Assembly: GCF_011299555.1 (NCBI RefSeq)
Contig: NZ_CP049857.1
Location: 2,604,001-2,668,000 of the forward strand
Reading direction: 5' to 3'
DNA from: Dysgonomonas sp. HDW5A
GTDB lineage: Bacteria > Bacteroidota > Bacteroidia > Bacteroidales > Dysgonomonadaceae
DNA: 64,000 nt
Under the pieces are notes generated by a model. That model did no database searches. It was not told the origin of the DNA and saw only the letters and a program-made list of their open reading frames with translations. This document shows, in pieces, positions 17,365-25,712 of this stretch; the first letter of the stretch is position 1, and every line of letters begins with the position of its first letter. Made by a program: the position numbers and the translations under genes.

Positions 17365-17850
17365 ATGAATAAACAAATTATTTACACTCGTTCTCAAACA
17401 TTTTGGTTAGTCTTGTTGAGATTATTAATCGGATGGCATTTCCTCTATGAAGGAATAGTAAAGATGATTAATACGGGATGGAGTTCATCCCCTTATTTAA
17501 TGGACTCACAAGGTTTTCTGTCTTCATTTTTCCATAGCATAGCAAGTAATCCGGGAGTATTGTCAGTTGTTAACTGTATAAATATCTATGGGCTGATACT
17601 TGTGGGGCTAGGGCTTATCTTAGGATGTTTTTCACGCTACGCATCTATAGGTGGAGTTATCTTTCTTACTATGTATTATTTATCGCATGCTCCTTTTATC
17701 GGAGCCGAATACATGATGCCAACCGAGGGGAGTTATTTATGGGTAGATAAAAATCTTATTGAGATAGGAGCACTTATGGTCTTAATCTATTTTCCTACCT
17801 CTCAAATTATAGGATTTGATAGATATATTAATACTTTGTTGAAGAAATAA
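17365..17850 (+). CDS. DoxX-family membrane protein
   Basis: The 161-aa protein has four membrane helices and the DoxX opening (LVLLRLLIGWHFLYEGIVKM, about 16-35). DoxX/DoxD proteins are tied to quinone-linked oxidation in a few organisms; most are uncharacterised. It starts a rightward group with two Tat-type Gfo/Idh oxidoreductases, only 13 bp before the first. An electron outlet for their bound NAD(P)H to quinone is a tempting inference with no direct support. Confidence 0.82.
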   Translation: MNKQIIYTRSQTFWLVLLRLLIGWHFLYEGIVKMINTGWSSSPYLMDSQGFLSSFFHSIASNPGVLSVVNCINIYGLILVGLGLILGCFSRYASIGGVIFLTMYYLSHAPFIGAEYMMPTEGSYLWVDKNLIEIGALMVLIYFPTSQIIGFDRYINTLLKK

Positions 17851-17863
17851 CCCGAAGAACACT

Positions 17864-19549
17864 ATGATATCAGAAGATAATACACCACAGGAAAATAAAG
17901 AAAAAAAGAATAATACACCCGATAAAGAAACAGCTCTTCCCGAATCTCAGGGAAGGCGTAATGCCATAAAAACACTTGCAACTGTTCCCTTGCTGGGAGC
18001 TTTGGCATATGGTGCATACAAGAAACAAAAAAGTATCAAGACGCTGAAAGATGTAAGCGATGTGTTTAACCTTAGTAATGCATCTACGTCCGTTCCGGCT
18101 ATGCAGACCGATGGAAAACTGATTCGCTTAGGTGTTATTGGTTGCGGCATCAGAGGAAAGCAACTGCTAAGAGCTTTAGGCTTTGCCACACCCGAGCGTA
18201 TGCAGATACTAAAAACAGAAGCGAAAGAAAACTCGTCGGACACTCGTTACAAAGACTTTTTAGCACAAGAAAGCCTCAATGTTCAAATAACGGGAATATG
18301 CGATATATTCGACACATTTGCTGAAGAAGGAATAGCAGCAGGAGGCAATATATATAAAGAAGTAGCTGGCGGAAAAATGGGACCTCAACCCAAACGTTAC
18401 TTGAACTATAAAGAGTTGTTGGCTGCCGACGATATAGATGCTGTTGTGATTGCTACTCCCGATCATTGGCACGGAACGATGGCTATGGATGCAGCAAAAG
18501 CCGGGAAGCATGTTTACTGCGAAAAGCCTTTAACATGGACAGTGCCCGAAACCTATGCGGTAAGAGACGTGATTCGTCAGTCGAATGTGGTTTTTCAATT
18601 GGGGCATCAAGGTCGTCAGGTTGATAGTTATCGCAAAGCAAAAGAGATAATAGACAAAGGATTACTGGGACCTATTACTCTTATCGAAGTGTGTACCAAC
18701 CGAAACGATCCCAATGGAGCATGGGTATATGATATCGATCCTACGGCAAATCCGAAAACAATAGATTGGAAGCAGTTCGAAGGTGATCCGCAAAGAATAA
18801 AAGAATATAATGAATATATGCTGAGTAATAACTTGGCAAAATACATGGGACCTGATGAACGTGATAAATTCAGTCTCGAACGGTTTTTTCGCTGGCGTTG
18901 CTGGTGGGACTATAGCACCGGACTTAGTGGAGATTTGCTAACTCATGAATATGATGCAGTAAATCAATTGCTTGGAACAGGAATTCCTCATTCGGCAGCA
19001 TCTTCAGGAGGAGTGTATTTCTTTAAAGACGGTAGGACGGTTCCCGATGTATTACAAACCGTATTTGAGTTTCCTGATAAAAATCTGACCATGTTATATA
19101 GTGCCACTTTAGCCAGTAACCGCAACAGGGGCAAGGTGTTTATGGGGCACGATGCTTCGATGGAAGTAGGTAACACGTTGACTTTGAAGATAGACAGTGG
19201 ATCGACCCGCTATAAAGAAAAAATAGAACAAGGTATTATTAAACCCGACGTTCCATTTTATACTTATGTGCCCGGACAGAGCAAGGTAGATGCTATTACA
19301 TCTGCCACCGAATTATACTTTGCCGAACGTGGATTGCTTTATTCATACATGGGAGGTAAACGTTACGATACTACATTTCTACATCTCAGAGAGTGGGTCG
19401 AATGTATACGCAACAGAAATTTAAAACCTTCGTGTGGTATAGATGCAGCATTCGAGGAAGCCATAACGGCACATATGGGCACAAGGGCTTATCTCGAAGG
19501 ACGTACCATGTATTGGGACAAAGACAAAGAGCTAATAGTAAAGGCATAA
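17864..19549 (+). CDS. Gfo/Idh/MocA-family oxidoreductase with twin-arginine N-terminus
   Basis: The 561-aa protein has a hydrophilic 30-residue N-terminal tail, then GRRNAIKTLATVPLLGALAYG (about 30-50), a Tat-like signal or anchor. The Rossmann motif LGVIGCGIRG (about 88-97) binds NAD(P). The family motif appears in ATPDHWHGTMAMDAAKAGKHVYCEKPLT (about 203-230), with the catalytic-region lysine in EKP. The C-terminal part has FRWRCWWDYSTGLSGDLLTHEYD. Related periplasmic enzymes oxidise glycosides at C3. It is 66 bp upstream of a second such gene. The extra-long tail before the RR pair is unusual. Confidence 0.9.
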   Translation: MISEDNTPQENKEKKNNTPDKETALPESQGRRNAIKTLATVPLLGALAYGAYKKQKSIKTLKDVSDVFNLSNASTSVPAMQTDGKLIRLGVIGCGIRGKQLLRALGFATPERMQILKTEAKENSSDTRYKDFLAQESLNVQITGICDIFDTFAEEGIAAGGNIYKEVAGGKMGPQPKRYLNYKELLAADDIDAVVIATPDHWHGTMAMDAAKAGKHVYCEKPLTWTVPETYAVRDVIRQSNVVFQLGHQGRQVDSYRKAKEIIDKGLLGPITLIEVCTNRNDPNGAWVYDIDPTANPKTIDWKQFEGDPQRIKEYNEYMLSNNLAKYMGPDERDKFSLERFFRWRCWWDYSTGLSGDLLTHEYDAVNQLLGTGIPHSAASSGGVYFFKDGRTVPDVLQTVFEFPDKNLTMLYSATLASNRNRGKVFMGHDASMEVGNTLTLKIDSGSTRYKEKIEQGIIKPDVPFYTYVPGQSKVDAITSATELYFAERGLLYSYMGGKRYDTTFLHLREWVECIRNRNLKPSCGIDAAFEEAITAHMGTRAYLEGRTMYWDKDKELIVKA

Positions 19550-19615
19550 CACAAACTATTGCCTTATCAGGATATTATCTGAATTTACAAAATTGTTAAC
19601 TAATAAATTAAAATT

Positions 19616-21088
19616 ATGGCATCAGAGATTTCGAGGAGAAAATTCTTGCAAACAGGAGCTAAAGCTGCGGTTGGACTGACGATTATTCCGAGTACAGTTT
19701 TAGGACAAAGTTTTGGATCAGTAGCACCCAGTGATAAACTGAATATATTGGGTGTTGGTATCGGAGGTCGTGGAGCAGGTGTGTTGAAAGGCATGAATAC
19801 TCAGAACATTATCGGATTATGTGATGTAGACTGGAAATACAGTGGTCATGTCTTTAAAGATTATCCCAAAGCCAAAGCATATTATGACTACCGGAAAATG
19901 TTTGACGAGTTAGGCAAATCTGCTGATGCTGTAATGGTAGCAACGGCCGACCATACACACGCTATAATAGCCGCCGAAGCTATAACTATGGGGAAAAATG
20001 TTTATTGCGAAAAACCATTAACTCATACCGTTTACGAGTCGCGCTTATTGACCAAATTGGCCGATAAATATAAAGTGGCTACTCAAATGGGTAATCAGGG
20101 ATCTTCGGGTGAAGGAGTTCGCAAAGTGTGCGAATGGATATGGAACGGAGAAATAGGAGAAATAACAAAAGTAGAGGCATTTACCGATCGTCCGATATGG
20201 CCTCAGGGGTTGAATCGTCCCGATGTTGTAGAAAAAGTACCTAAAACATTAAACTGGGATTTATTTGTCGGACCGGCACAATTCTGTGAATATAACTCTA
20301 TATATACACCATGGAACTGGCGTGGCTGGTGGGAATTTGGTACAGGTGCATTAGGAGATATGGCTTGTCATATTCTTCATCCTGTATTTAAAGGTCTGAA
20401 ACTTGGATATCCAACTAAAGTTCAGGGAAGCTCAACTTTGCTGCTAACAGCTTGTGCACCAAATGCACAGATGGTGAAATTTGTATTCCCTGCCAGAGAT
20501 AATATGCCAAAGGTAGCTATGCCCGAAGTAGAAGTAATATGGTACGATGGAGGATTAAAACCAATGCGTCCCGAAGGTATGCCTGCAAACAAAGACTTGA
20601 ATGACGATGGCGGAGGTGTTATTTTCCATGGAACAAAAGATACGCTGATATGTGGCTGTTACGGTAAAGACCCTTGGTTACTTTCCGGTCGTGTGCCGTC
20701 AGCTCCTAAAGTATTGAGAGAGGTAAAAACATCTCACGAAATGGATTGGGTAAGAGCTTGTAAAGAAGATGCATCGAACAGAGTAGAAACAGCTTCTCCG
20801 TTTAGCGAAGCAGGACCTTTTAATGAAATTGTAGTAATGGGTGTTCTTGCCATAAGATTGCAAGGTTTGAATCAGGTATTGGATTGGGATGGCCCGAACA
20901 TGAGGTTCACCAATATAGATCCGAATGCAACGATAAGAACTGTCATAAAAGACGGTTTCGAGATAAAAGACGGTCATCCTACTTTTGATAAAAAATGGAC
21001 AGATCCGGTAAATGCAACAGCATTTGCTCAGGAACTGATCAAACATACCTACCGTAATGGCTGGAAACTACCTGATATGCCTAAATAA
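19616..21088 (+). CDS. Gfo/Idh/MocA-family oxidoreductase, Tat-exported
   Basis: The 490-aa product opens with a textbook Tat signal (SRRKFLQTGAKAAVGLTII, residues 5-23; cleavage near VLG-Q). The Rossmann motif is LGVGIGGRGAGVL (about 45-57) and the family motif VATADHTHAIIAAEAITMGKNVYCEKPLT is near 104-132. The C-terminal substrate domain includes WNWRGWWEFGTGALGDMACH. Folding with NAD(P) in the cytoplasm before Tat export is the rule in this group. Together with the previous and following genes it fits glycoside 3-oxidation in the periplasm. Confidence 0.92.
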   Translation: MASEISRRKFLQTGAKAAVGLTIIPSTVLGQSFGSVAPSDKLNILGVGIGGRGAGVLKGMNTQNIIGLCDVDWKYSGHVFKDYPKAKAYYDYRKMFDELGKSADAVMVATADHTHAIIAAEAITMGKNVYCEKPLTHTVYESRLLTKLADKYKVATQMGNQGSSGEGVRKVCEWIWNGEIGEITKVEAFTDRPIWPQGLNRPDVVEKVPKTLNWDLFVGPAQFCEYNSIYTPWNWRGWWEFGTGALGDMACHILHPVFKGLKLGYPTKVQGSSTLLLTACAPNAQMVKFVFPARDNMPKVAMPEVEVIWYDGGLKPMRPEGMPANKDLNDDGGGVIFHGTKDTLICGCYGKDPWLLSGRVPSAPKVLREVKTSHEMDWVRACKEDASNRVETASPFSEAGPFNEIVVMGVLAIRLQGLNQVLDWDGPNMRFTNIDPNATIRTVIKDGFEIKDGHPTFDKKWTDPVNATAFAQELIKHTYRNGWKLPDMPK

Positions 21089-21139
21089 GGTAACAGATGT
21101 ATTTACTGTTTTAAATTATATAACTAAAAAGAATAATAT

Positions 21140-22024
21140 ATGAATAAGTTAGTTTTAAGATTAAGTTGTTTTGCAATTGCAGGAACATTAATCGCTTGTG
21201 GTGGAGAAAAGAAAACTGCAGATAATGCAGCACAGAGTACAGAACCAAAAACAGAAGAAAAGATGGCGCCTGCATATACAGTCGTAGAAAATCCGGTTGT
21301 TGATTTGAGCGAATTTCCTAAAGATAAGGACGGTTATATCACACTATTTGATGGTAAATCGTTTAAAGGATGGCGTGGATATGGAAAAGATAAAGTGCCT
21401 TCGAAATGGACTATCGACAATGGAGCAATCAAATTTAACGGTTCGGGTGCCGGTGAAGCTCAAGACGGAGATGGCGGCGATATTATATTCGCTTCTAAAT
21501 TCAAAAACTTTGAACTTGAATTGGAATGGAAAGTTTCTAAAGGTGGCAACTCCGGTATTTTCTATCTAGCCCAAGAAATTTCGACTAAAGATACTGCAAC
21601 CGGAGAGGTAAGAATGGAGCCTATCTATATATCTTCACCCGAGTATCAAGTATTGGATAATGAAAATCATCCGGATGCAAAACTAGGTAAAGACAATAAT
21701 AGACAATCGGCATCATTGTATGATATGATTCCGGCGAAACCACAAAATGGAAAACCTTTTGGTCAGTGGAACAAAGCTAAGATTATGGTATACAAAGGTA
21801 CAGTGGTACATGGTCAGAATGGTGAAAATGTCGTTGAATATCACCTTTGGACTCCACAATGGACAGAAATGCTTCAAAAAAGCAAATTCAGTCAAGAAGC
21901 TTGGCCTTTGGCATTCGAATTGCTAAATAACTGTGGTGGTGATAAAAAAGAAGGATATATCGGATTCCAGGATCATGGTGATGATGTATGGTTTAAGAAT
22001 ATAAGAATAAAAATACTTGACTAA
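21140..22024 (+). CDS. DUF1080 lipoprotein (3-keto-glycoside hydrolase/lyase family)
   Basis: The 294-aa protein has a lipoprotein signal (AGTLIACGGEK, cysteine about 20), a charged linker, and a DUF1080 concanavalin-like domain from DGYITLFDGKSFKGWRGYG through NFELELEWKVSKGGNSGIFYLA and PEYQVLDNENHPD to GYIGFQDHGDDVWFKNIRIK. Characterised members cleave 3-keto-glycosides, completing an oxidation-then-elimination route begun by Gfo/Idh enzymes. It is 51 bp downstream of such an enzyme. The terminator at 22051-22100 follows, so the TIM-barrel gene may be separately expressed. Confidence 0.9.
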   Translation: MNKLVLRLSCFAIAGTLIACGGEKKTADNAAQSTEPKTEEKMAPAYTVVENPVVDLSEFPKDKDGYITLFDGKSFKGWRGYGKDKVPSKWTIDNGAIKFNGSGAGEAQDGDGGDIIFASKFKNFELELEWKVSKGGNSGIFYLAQEISTKDTATGEVRMEPIYISSPEYQVLDNENHPDAKLGKDNNRQSASLYDMIPAKPQNGKPFGQWNKAKIMVYKGTVVHGQNGENVVEYHLWTPQWTEMLQKSKFSQEAWPLAFELLNNCGGDKKEGYIGFQDHGDDVWFKNIRIKILD

Positions 22025-22050
22025 ATAAATCCTTTTCATTTTTTTCAAAG

Positions 22051-22100
22051 TTGAAGATCAAATCCATTGAAGAATTATTTTGGTGGATTTGATTTTTCAA
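22051..22100 (+). terminator. Terminator after DUF1080 gene
   Basis: A 10-bp stem (ATCAAATCCA, 22057-22066, with 22084-22093) is extended by an outer TTGAA/TTCAA pairing and followed by TTTTC, about 30 bp past the DUF1080 stop. Confidence 0.7.
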
Positions 22101-22172
22101 TGAACATGCACACCTATTCTATCTTAGAGTACTAATTTGCAGTGGTTGTTTATAATAAGTCATCATAATTAA

Positions 22173-22187
22173 AAGGTCTGAGACCTT
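22173..22187. repeat. 15-nt palindrome (AAGGTCT-type), copy 2, perfect arms
   Basis: AAGGTCTGAGACCTT has perfect 7-nt arms around a central G and lies 25 bp upstream of the TIM-barrel gene start. It is the best copy of the dispersed repeat. Confidence 0.6.
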
Positions 22188-22212
22188 AATTGTATAATCT
22201 GATATTTTTACC

Positions 22213-23100
22213 ATGAAAAAGAATGTGTTATTTGTACTAATTATGTTTATGTCAACAGTATGTATGGCTAAGCAAAAAGTCAATTCGAAAGATTCTGCCC
22301 CGATGAAAAAAGAAATTGTTTTGCAGCTTTATTCGGTAAGAGATGATATATCTAAAGATTATGAGGGGACAATAAAAAAAGTAGGGGAGATGGGTTTCAC
22401 CGATGTCGAAGCCGCTAATTATGATAACGGTTTGTTTTATGGAAAAACTCCTGTACAATTTAAGTCTGATATAGAAAAAGCAGGTATGAATGTGCTTTCT
22501 TCTCATACATCAAAAGAGCTATCTCAAAAAGAATTATCGTCTAAAGATTTCACGGAATCGCTCCAATGGTGGGACAAATGCATCGATGCACATAAGGCTG
22601 CCGGTATGACCTATATAGTTGCACCCTGGATGGAAGTGTCCAAAACTCTCAAGGACTTACAAACCTATTGCGAGTACTATAACGAGATCGGAAAAAGATG
22701 CAAGGCAAAGGGTATTTCCTTTGGGTATCACAATCATGCACATGAATTTCAGAAAGTAGAAGGACAGGTGATGTATGATTACATGATAGAGCATACGAAT
22801 CCCGAATACGTATTTTTTCAGATGGATGTATATTGGGTCGTAAGAGGACAACAAAGTCCGGTCGATTACTTTAATAAGTACAACGGTCGTTTTAAACTAT
22901 TGCATATTAAAGACAATAAAGAGCTTGGTCAAAGTGGGATGGTCGGTTTCGATGCTATTTTCAGAAATACAGATGCCGCAGGTACAGAACACCTGGTCGT
23001 AGAAGTTGAGAATTATAACTTTACACCGATAGAAAGTGTACAGAAAAGTTTAGACTATCTGCTCGACTGTCCACTAGTAAAAGCCAGTTATAGTAAATAA
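22213..23100 (+). CDS. Sugar phosphate isomerase/epimerase-like TIM-barrel protein, exported
   Basis: The 295-aa product has a signal peptide (VLFVLIMFMSTVCMAKQ, cleaved about 20) and an AP-endonuclease-2/xylose-isomerase-like barrel: IVLQLYSVRDDISKDYEGTI, GFTDVEAANYD, TYIVAPWM, ISFGYHNHAHEF, FFQMDVYWVVRG, LLHIKDN and HLVVEVENY, which contain the usual His/Glu/Asp metal ligands. Such proteins accompany Gfo/Idh plus DUF1080 genes and may epimerise or isomerise keto sugars. It is one terminator away from the DUF1080 gene. Confidence 0.88.
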   Translation: MKKNVLFVLIMFMSTVCMAKQKVNSKDSAPMKKEIVLQLYSVRDDISKDYEGTIKKVGEMGFTDVEAANYDNGLFYGKTPVQFKSDIEKAGMNVLSSHTSKELSQKELSSKDFTESLQWWDKCIDAHKAAGMTYIVAPWMEVSKTLKDLQTYCEYYNEIGKRCKAKGISFGYHNHAHEFQKVEGQVMYDYMIEHTNPEYVFFQMDVYWVVRGQQSPVDYFNKYNGRFKLLHIKDNKELGQSGMVGFDAIFRNTDAAGTEHLVVEVENYNFTPIESVQKSLDYLLDCPLVKASYSK

Positions 23101-23133
23101 CGAGCTGCTAAAGATTAGTCTGATAAGAGAAAT

Positions 23134-24096
23134 ATGAATGTAGTATTAGCCGATAATGGAGCCTGTTATTACAATATCCAAGGTAGAGCTGAGGGTACAA
23201 GTTATAATATAATATATCAATACGAAGGAAATCGAGACTTTCGCATGGATATAGAAAATTTATTAGCTGATTTTGAGAAATCACTTTCGGTATATGATGA
23301 GACTTCTATTATTTCCCGTGTAAACAGGAATGAAGATGTAGAGGTTGATGATTATTTTTCTCACGTATTCAATAAGGCAAAAGAAATTAGTATTCAGGCA
23401 GAAGGAACCTTCGATATATCTGCAGAGCCCTTATTCAGAGCATGGGGATTTAGTTCGGAAAAGAAGAATATACCGGATGAAGAACAGATAGAAAAGCTAA
23501 AGGCTAATATTGGCATGGATAAAGTTTGGATAGATAACAAGCGTGTTGTAAAATCAGCACCCGGTGTTTTGCTGAATGTCAATGCTATAGCAAAAGGTTA
23601 TTCGGCAGATATTGTTGCTTCTTATCTCGAAAAACAGCATTGCTTAGATTATTTGGTGGAAATAGGAGGCGAAATTCGAGTGAAAGGATGTAACACACAA
23701 GGAGAGGCTTGGAAAATTGGTATTGATCGCCCGTCGGAAAACAATCCGGTTCCCGGGCAAGATTTGCAGGTAATATTGCAGATTACCGATCGGGGGATTG
23801 CTACATCGGGAAATTACCGTCAGTTTTATATTGAAAACGGTAAAAAAGTGACTCATACCATCAATCCTGCAACCGGATATCCCGCAAGACATAATTTGTT
23901 GTCTACCACAGTAATTGCTGATGATGCTATTACAGCAGATGCATTTGCTACGGCATTTATGGTTGGAGGTATGGATAAAGCTCTGGAATGGATCGAAAAG
24001 AATCCCGAATTAGATGCTTTATTTATTTGCGATGAGGAAGGTGATTATAAAGTATACTATACATCGGGAATCGAAAGTAATATTGTATTGGAATAA
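23134..24096 (+). CDS. apbE: ApbE-type FAD:protein FMN transferase lacking a signal peptide
   Basis: The 320-aa protein shows the ApbE core: LLADFEKSLSVYDETSIISRVNR, SIQAEGTFDISAEPLFRAWGF, NVNAIAKGYSADIV, VEIGGEIRVKG, IATSGNYRQFY, HTINPATGYPA and a metal-binding DDAITADAFATAFMV. It moves FMN from FAD to a Thr of target flavoproteins. Most ApbE are exported lipoproteins, but here the N-terminus (MNVVLADNGACYYNIQG) has no signal, and an in-frame stop at 23116-23118 rules out a longer start. It lies 33 bp after the TIM-barrel gene. The target is unknown. Confidence 0.92.
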   Translation: MNVVLADNGACYYNIQGRAEGTSYNIIYQYEGNRDFRMDIENLLADFEKSLSVYDETSIISRVNRNEDVEVDDYFSHVFNKAKEISIQAEGTFDISAEPLFRAWGFSSEKKNIPDEEQIEKLKANIGMDKVWIDNKRVVKSAPGVLLNVNAIAKGYSADIVASYLEKQHCLDYLVEIGGEIRVKGCNTQGEAWKIGIDRPSENNPVPGQDLQVILQITDRGIATSGNYRQFYIENGKKVTHTINPATGYPARHNLLSTTVIADDAITADAFATAFMVGGMDKALEWIEKNPELDALFICDEEGDYKVYYTSGIESNIVLE

Positions 24097-24130
24097 TATA
24101 TATTGATTTACTTCAATTATAGTTATATTT

Positions 24131-24145
24131 AAGGATTGAAACCTT
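24131..24145. repeat. 15-nt palindrome (AAGGTCT-type), copy 3
   Basis: AAGGATTGAAACCTT keeps the AAGG/CCTT arms and central G with one arm mismatch. It lies in the 202-bp gap between apbE and tatA. Confidence 0.45.
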
Positions 24146-24298
24146 AAAAGATCACAGATATGTTTGTTACTTTAGTAATTCTATTAAAAGAGGTCGAATA
24201 AGAAACGAACTAATAAGTCCTGAGGGCTTTCTAGCAGTTTATTTGTAAACTGAAATATCATTAAAAACTTTTATTTATTACATAAAAAAATACAGAAA

Positions 24299-24493
24299 AT
24301 GAATACACTTTTATTTTTAGGTAATCTTGGAACAGGAGAGATTGTCATTATAGCCATTGTTGTTTTATTACTTTTTGGAGGTAAAAAAATTCCTGAGTTG
24401 ATGCGAGGCATAGGAAAGGGTATCAAAAGCTTCAAAGAAGGGGTGAAAGGACTTGAAGACGATATAGAGGGTAACGATTCAAAAAGAGATTGA
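24299..24493 (+). CDS. tatA: Sec-independent translocase subunit TatA
   Basis: The 64-aa protein has the TatA layout: a short periplasmic N-terminus, one membrane helix ([14 protein letters not shown], about 15-28), the [23 protein letters not shown] amphipathic region and an acidic tail. It forms the pore-like part of the twin-arginine translocase. The gene is 14 bp before tatC and downstream of two genes that encode likely Tat substrates. No tatB is visible, as usual in Bacteroidetes minimal TatAC systems. Confidence 0.95.
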   Translation: MNTLLFLGNLGTGEIVIIAIVVLLLFGGKKIPELMRGIGKGIKSFKEGVKGLEDDIEGNDSKRD

Positions 24494-24507
24494 TAGAATA
24501 CTCATCT

Positions 24508-25386
24508 ATGAAAGAAAATAAAGAAATGACCTTTTGGGATCATTTGGAAGAGCTCCGCTGGTCTTTATTCAGGTCAGGAGCTGCATTAATTGTGTTTTCA
24601 ATTATAGGTTTTATCTTCATGCCTTATTTATTTGAGAATGTTGTGATGGCTCCTACCAATTCAAACTTCTTCTTGTATAGATATCTCTGTGAAATAACAT
24701 CTTCAGTATCTTTTTTGCCCGATTTTTGTGACAATACATTTCAAGTAAATATTATAAATATTAATCTGGCTTCCCAGTTTTTTACGCACATGACAACCTC
24801 CTTTTGGTTGGCTCTCATTCTTACTTTCCCCTATATTGCTTATGAGGTATGGCGTTTTTTAAAGCCGGCACTATATGCTTATGAGAGAAAAAGTATGAGG
24901 TGGGCATTTGTTTTTGGAACTCTTATGTTCTTTGTGGGTTGCCTTTTTGGCTACTCCTTGGTTTTTCCGATGACTTTACGCTTTTTGGCGACTTATCAAT
25001 TGAGTGATATCATTGTTAATCAGATATCATTGGATTCCTATATGGATAATTTCCTGATGCTTATTTTTGTGATGGGAATAGTTTTCGAATTACCATTGCT
25101 ATCATGGCTACTTTCTCAATTTGGGTTATTAAATAGATCACTCTTTACAAGATACCGGAGGCATGCTATTGTTGGACTGTTAGTTGCAGCTGCATTTATT
25201 ACACCATCCGGCGATCCGTTTACTCTATCCATTGTATTTTTCCCTCTCTACTTTCTGTTTGAATTAAGTGCGCTTTTTGTAAAAGCAGCTCCGCAAGAAG
25301 AGGAAGAAGAAAATGAGGAAGAAGAGCTTGATGAAGATCAAGAAGATGATACCGAACAAAGGCTTGAAGAATTGCGGGTTGAATAA
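24508..25386 (+). CDS. tatC: Sec-independent translocase subunit TatC
   Basis: The start is ATG 24508 (292 aa); the longer frame would need a TTG overlapping the tatA stop. TatC signatures are MTFWDHLEELRWSLFRSG at the N-terminus, LTFPYIAYEVWRFLKPALYAYERK, and GIVFELPLLSWLLSQFG, with six membrane helices. It recognises the RR signal. The last 35 residues are an almost continuous Glu/Asp run on the cytoplasmic side, longer than in common TatC proteins. A stem terminator follows about 180 bp on. Confidence 0.95.
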   Translation: MKENKEMTFWDHLEELRWSLFRSGAALIVFSIIGFIFMPYLFENVVMAPTNSNFFLYRYLCEITSSVSFLPDFCDNTFQVNIININLASQFFTHMTTSFWLALILTFPYIAYEVWRFLKPALYAYERKSMRWAFVFGTLMFFVGCLFGYSLVFPMTLRFLATYQLSDIIVNQISLDSYMDNFLMLIFVMGIVFELPLLSWLLSQFGLLNRSLFTRYRRHAIVGLLVAAAFITPSGDPFTLSIVFFPLYFLFELSALFVKAAPQEEEEENEEEELDEDQEDDTEQRLEELRVE

Positions 25387-25712
25387 TAAACGCAAAATAA
25401 TGAGATTAGATTAAGTTCGCAGAACTATTTATTACTTTGGCAAGCAAAACAGCGATAGGTTGTTATGCCTTTAAAATGTATCATTAAATATTTACTTCTA
25501 CTTAATTTGAATTAAGTCTATCATAATCACAGACTAAATAAAATTGATTTTTTTAATTCAAAACGGTTGACAAAAATGAAGAAATTTGTCAACCGCTTTT
25601 ATTTATATATAAGGTTTACAGAATGATAGTCCGAACTATTACTCCATACTAAGTGTTTAATGTGGAAGTGTAACAAAACACGCTCGTTTTATTGTCAGTA
25701 AATCATAAAATT
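25387..25712. other. 326-bp intergenic region, tatC to type III PKS
   Basis: It contains the terminator at 25564-25600 and otherwise AT-rich sequence. No coding frame or clear promoter could be supported. Confidence 0.5.
25564..25600 (+). terminator. Terminator after tatC
   Basis: An 11-bp perfect stem (CGGTTGACAAA, 25564-25574, with 25585-25595), a 10-nt loop and CTTTTATTTA downstream. Confidence 0.75.

Noticed and set aside
24490-24507. TTG start for TatC overlapping the tatA stop
   Set aside because: An ATG at 24508 gives the canonical TatC N-terminus; the TTG adds six odd residues.
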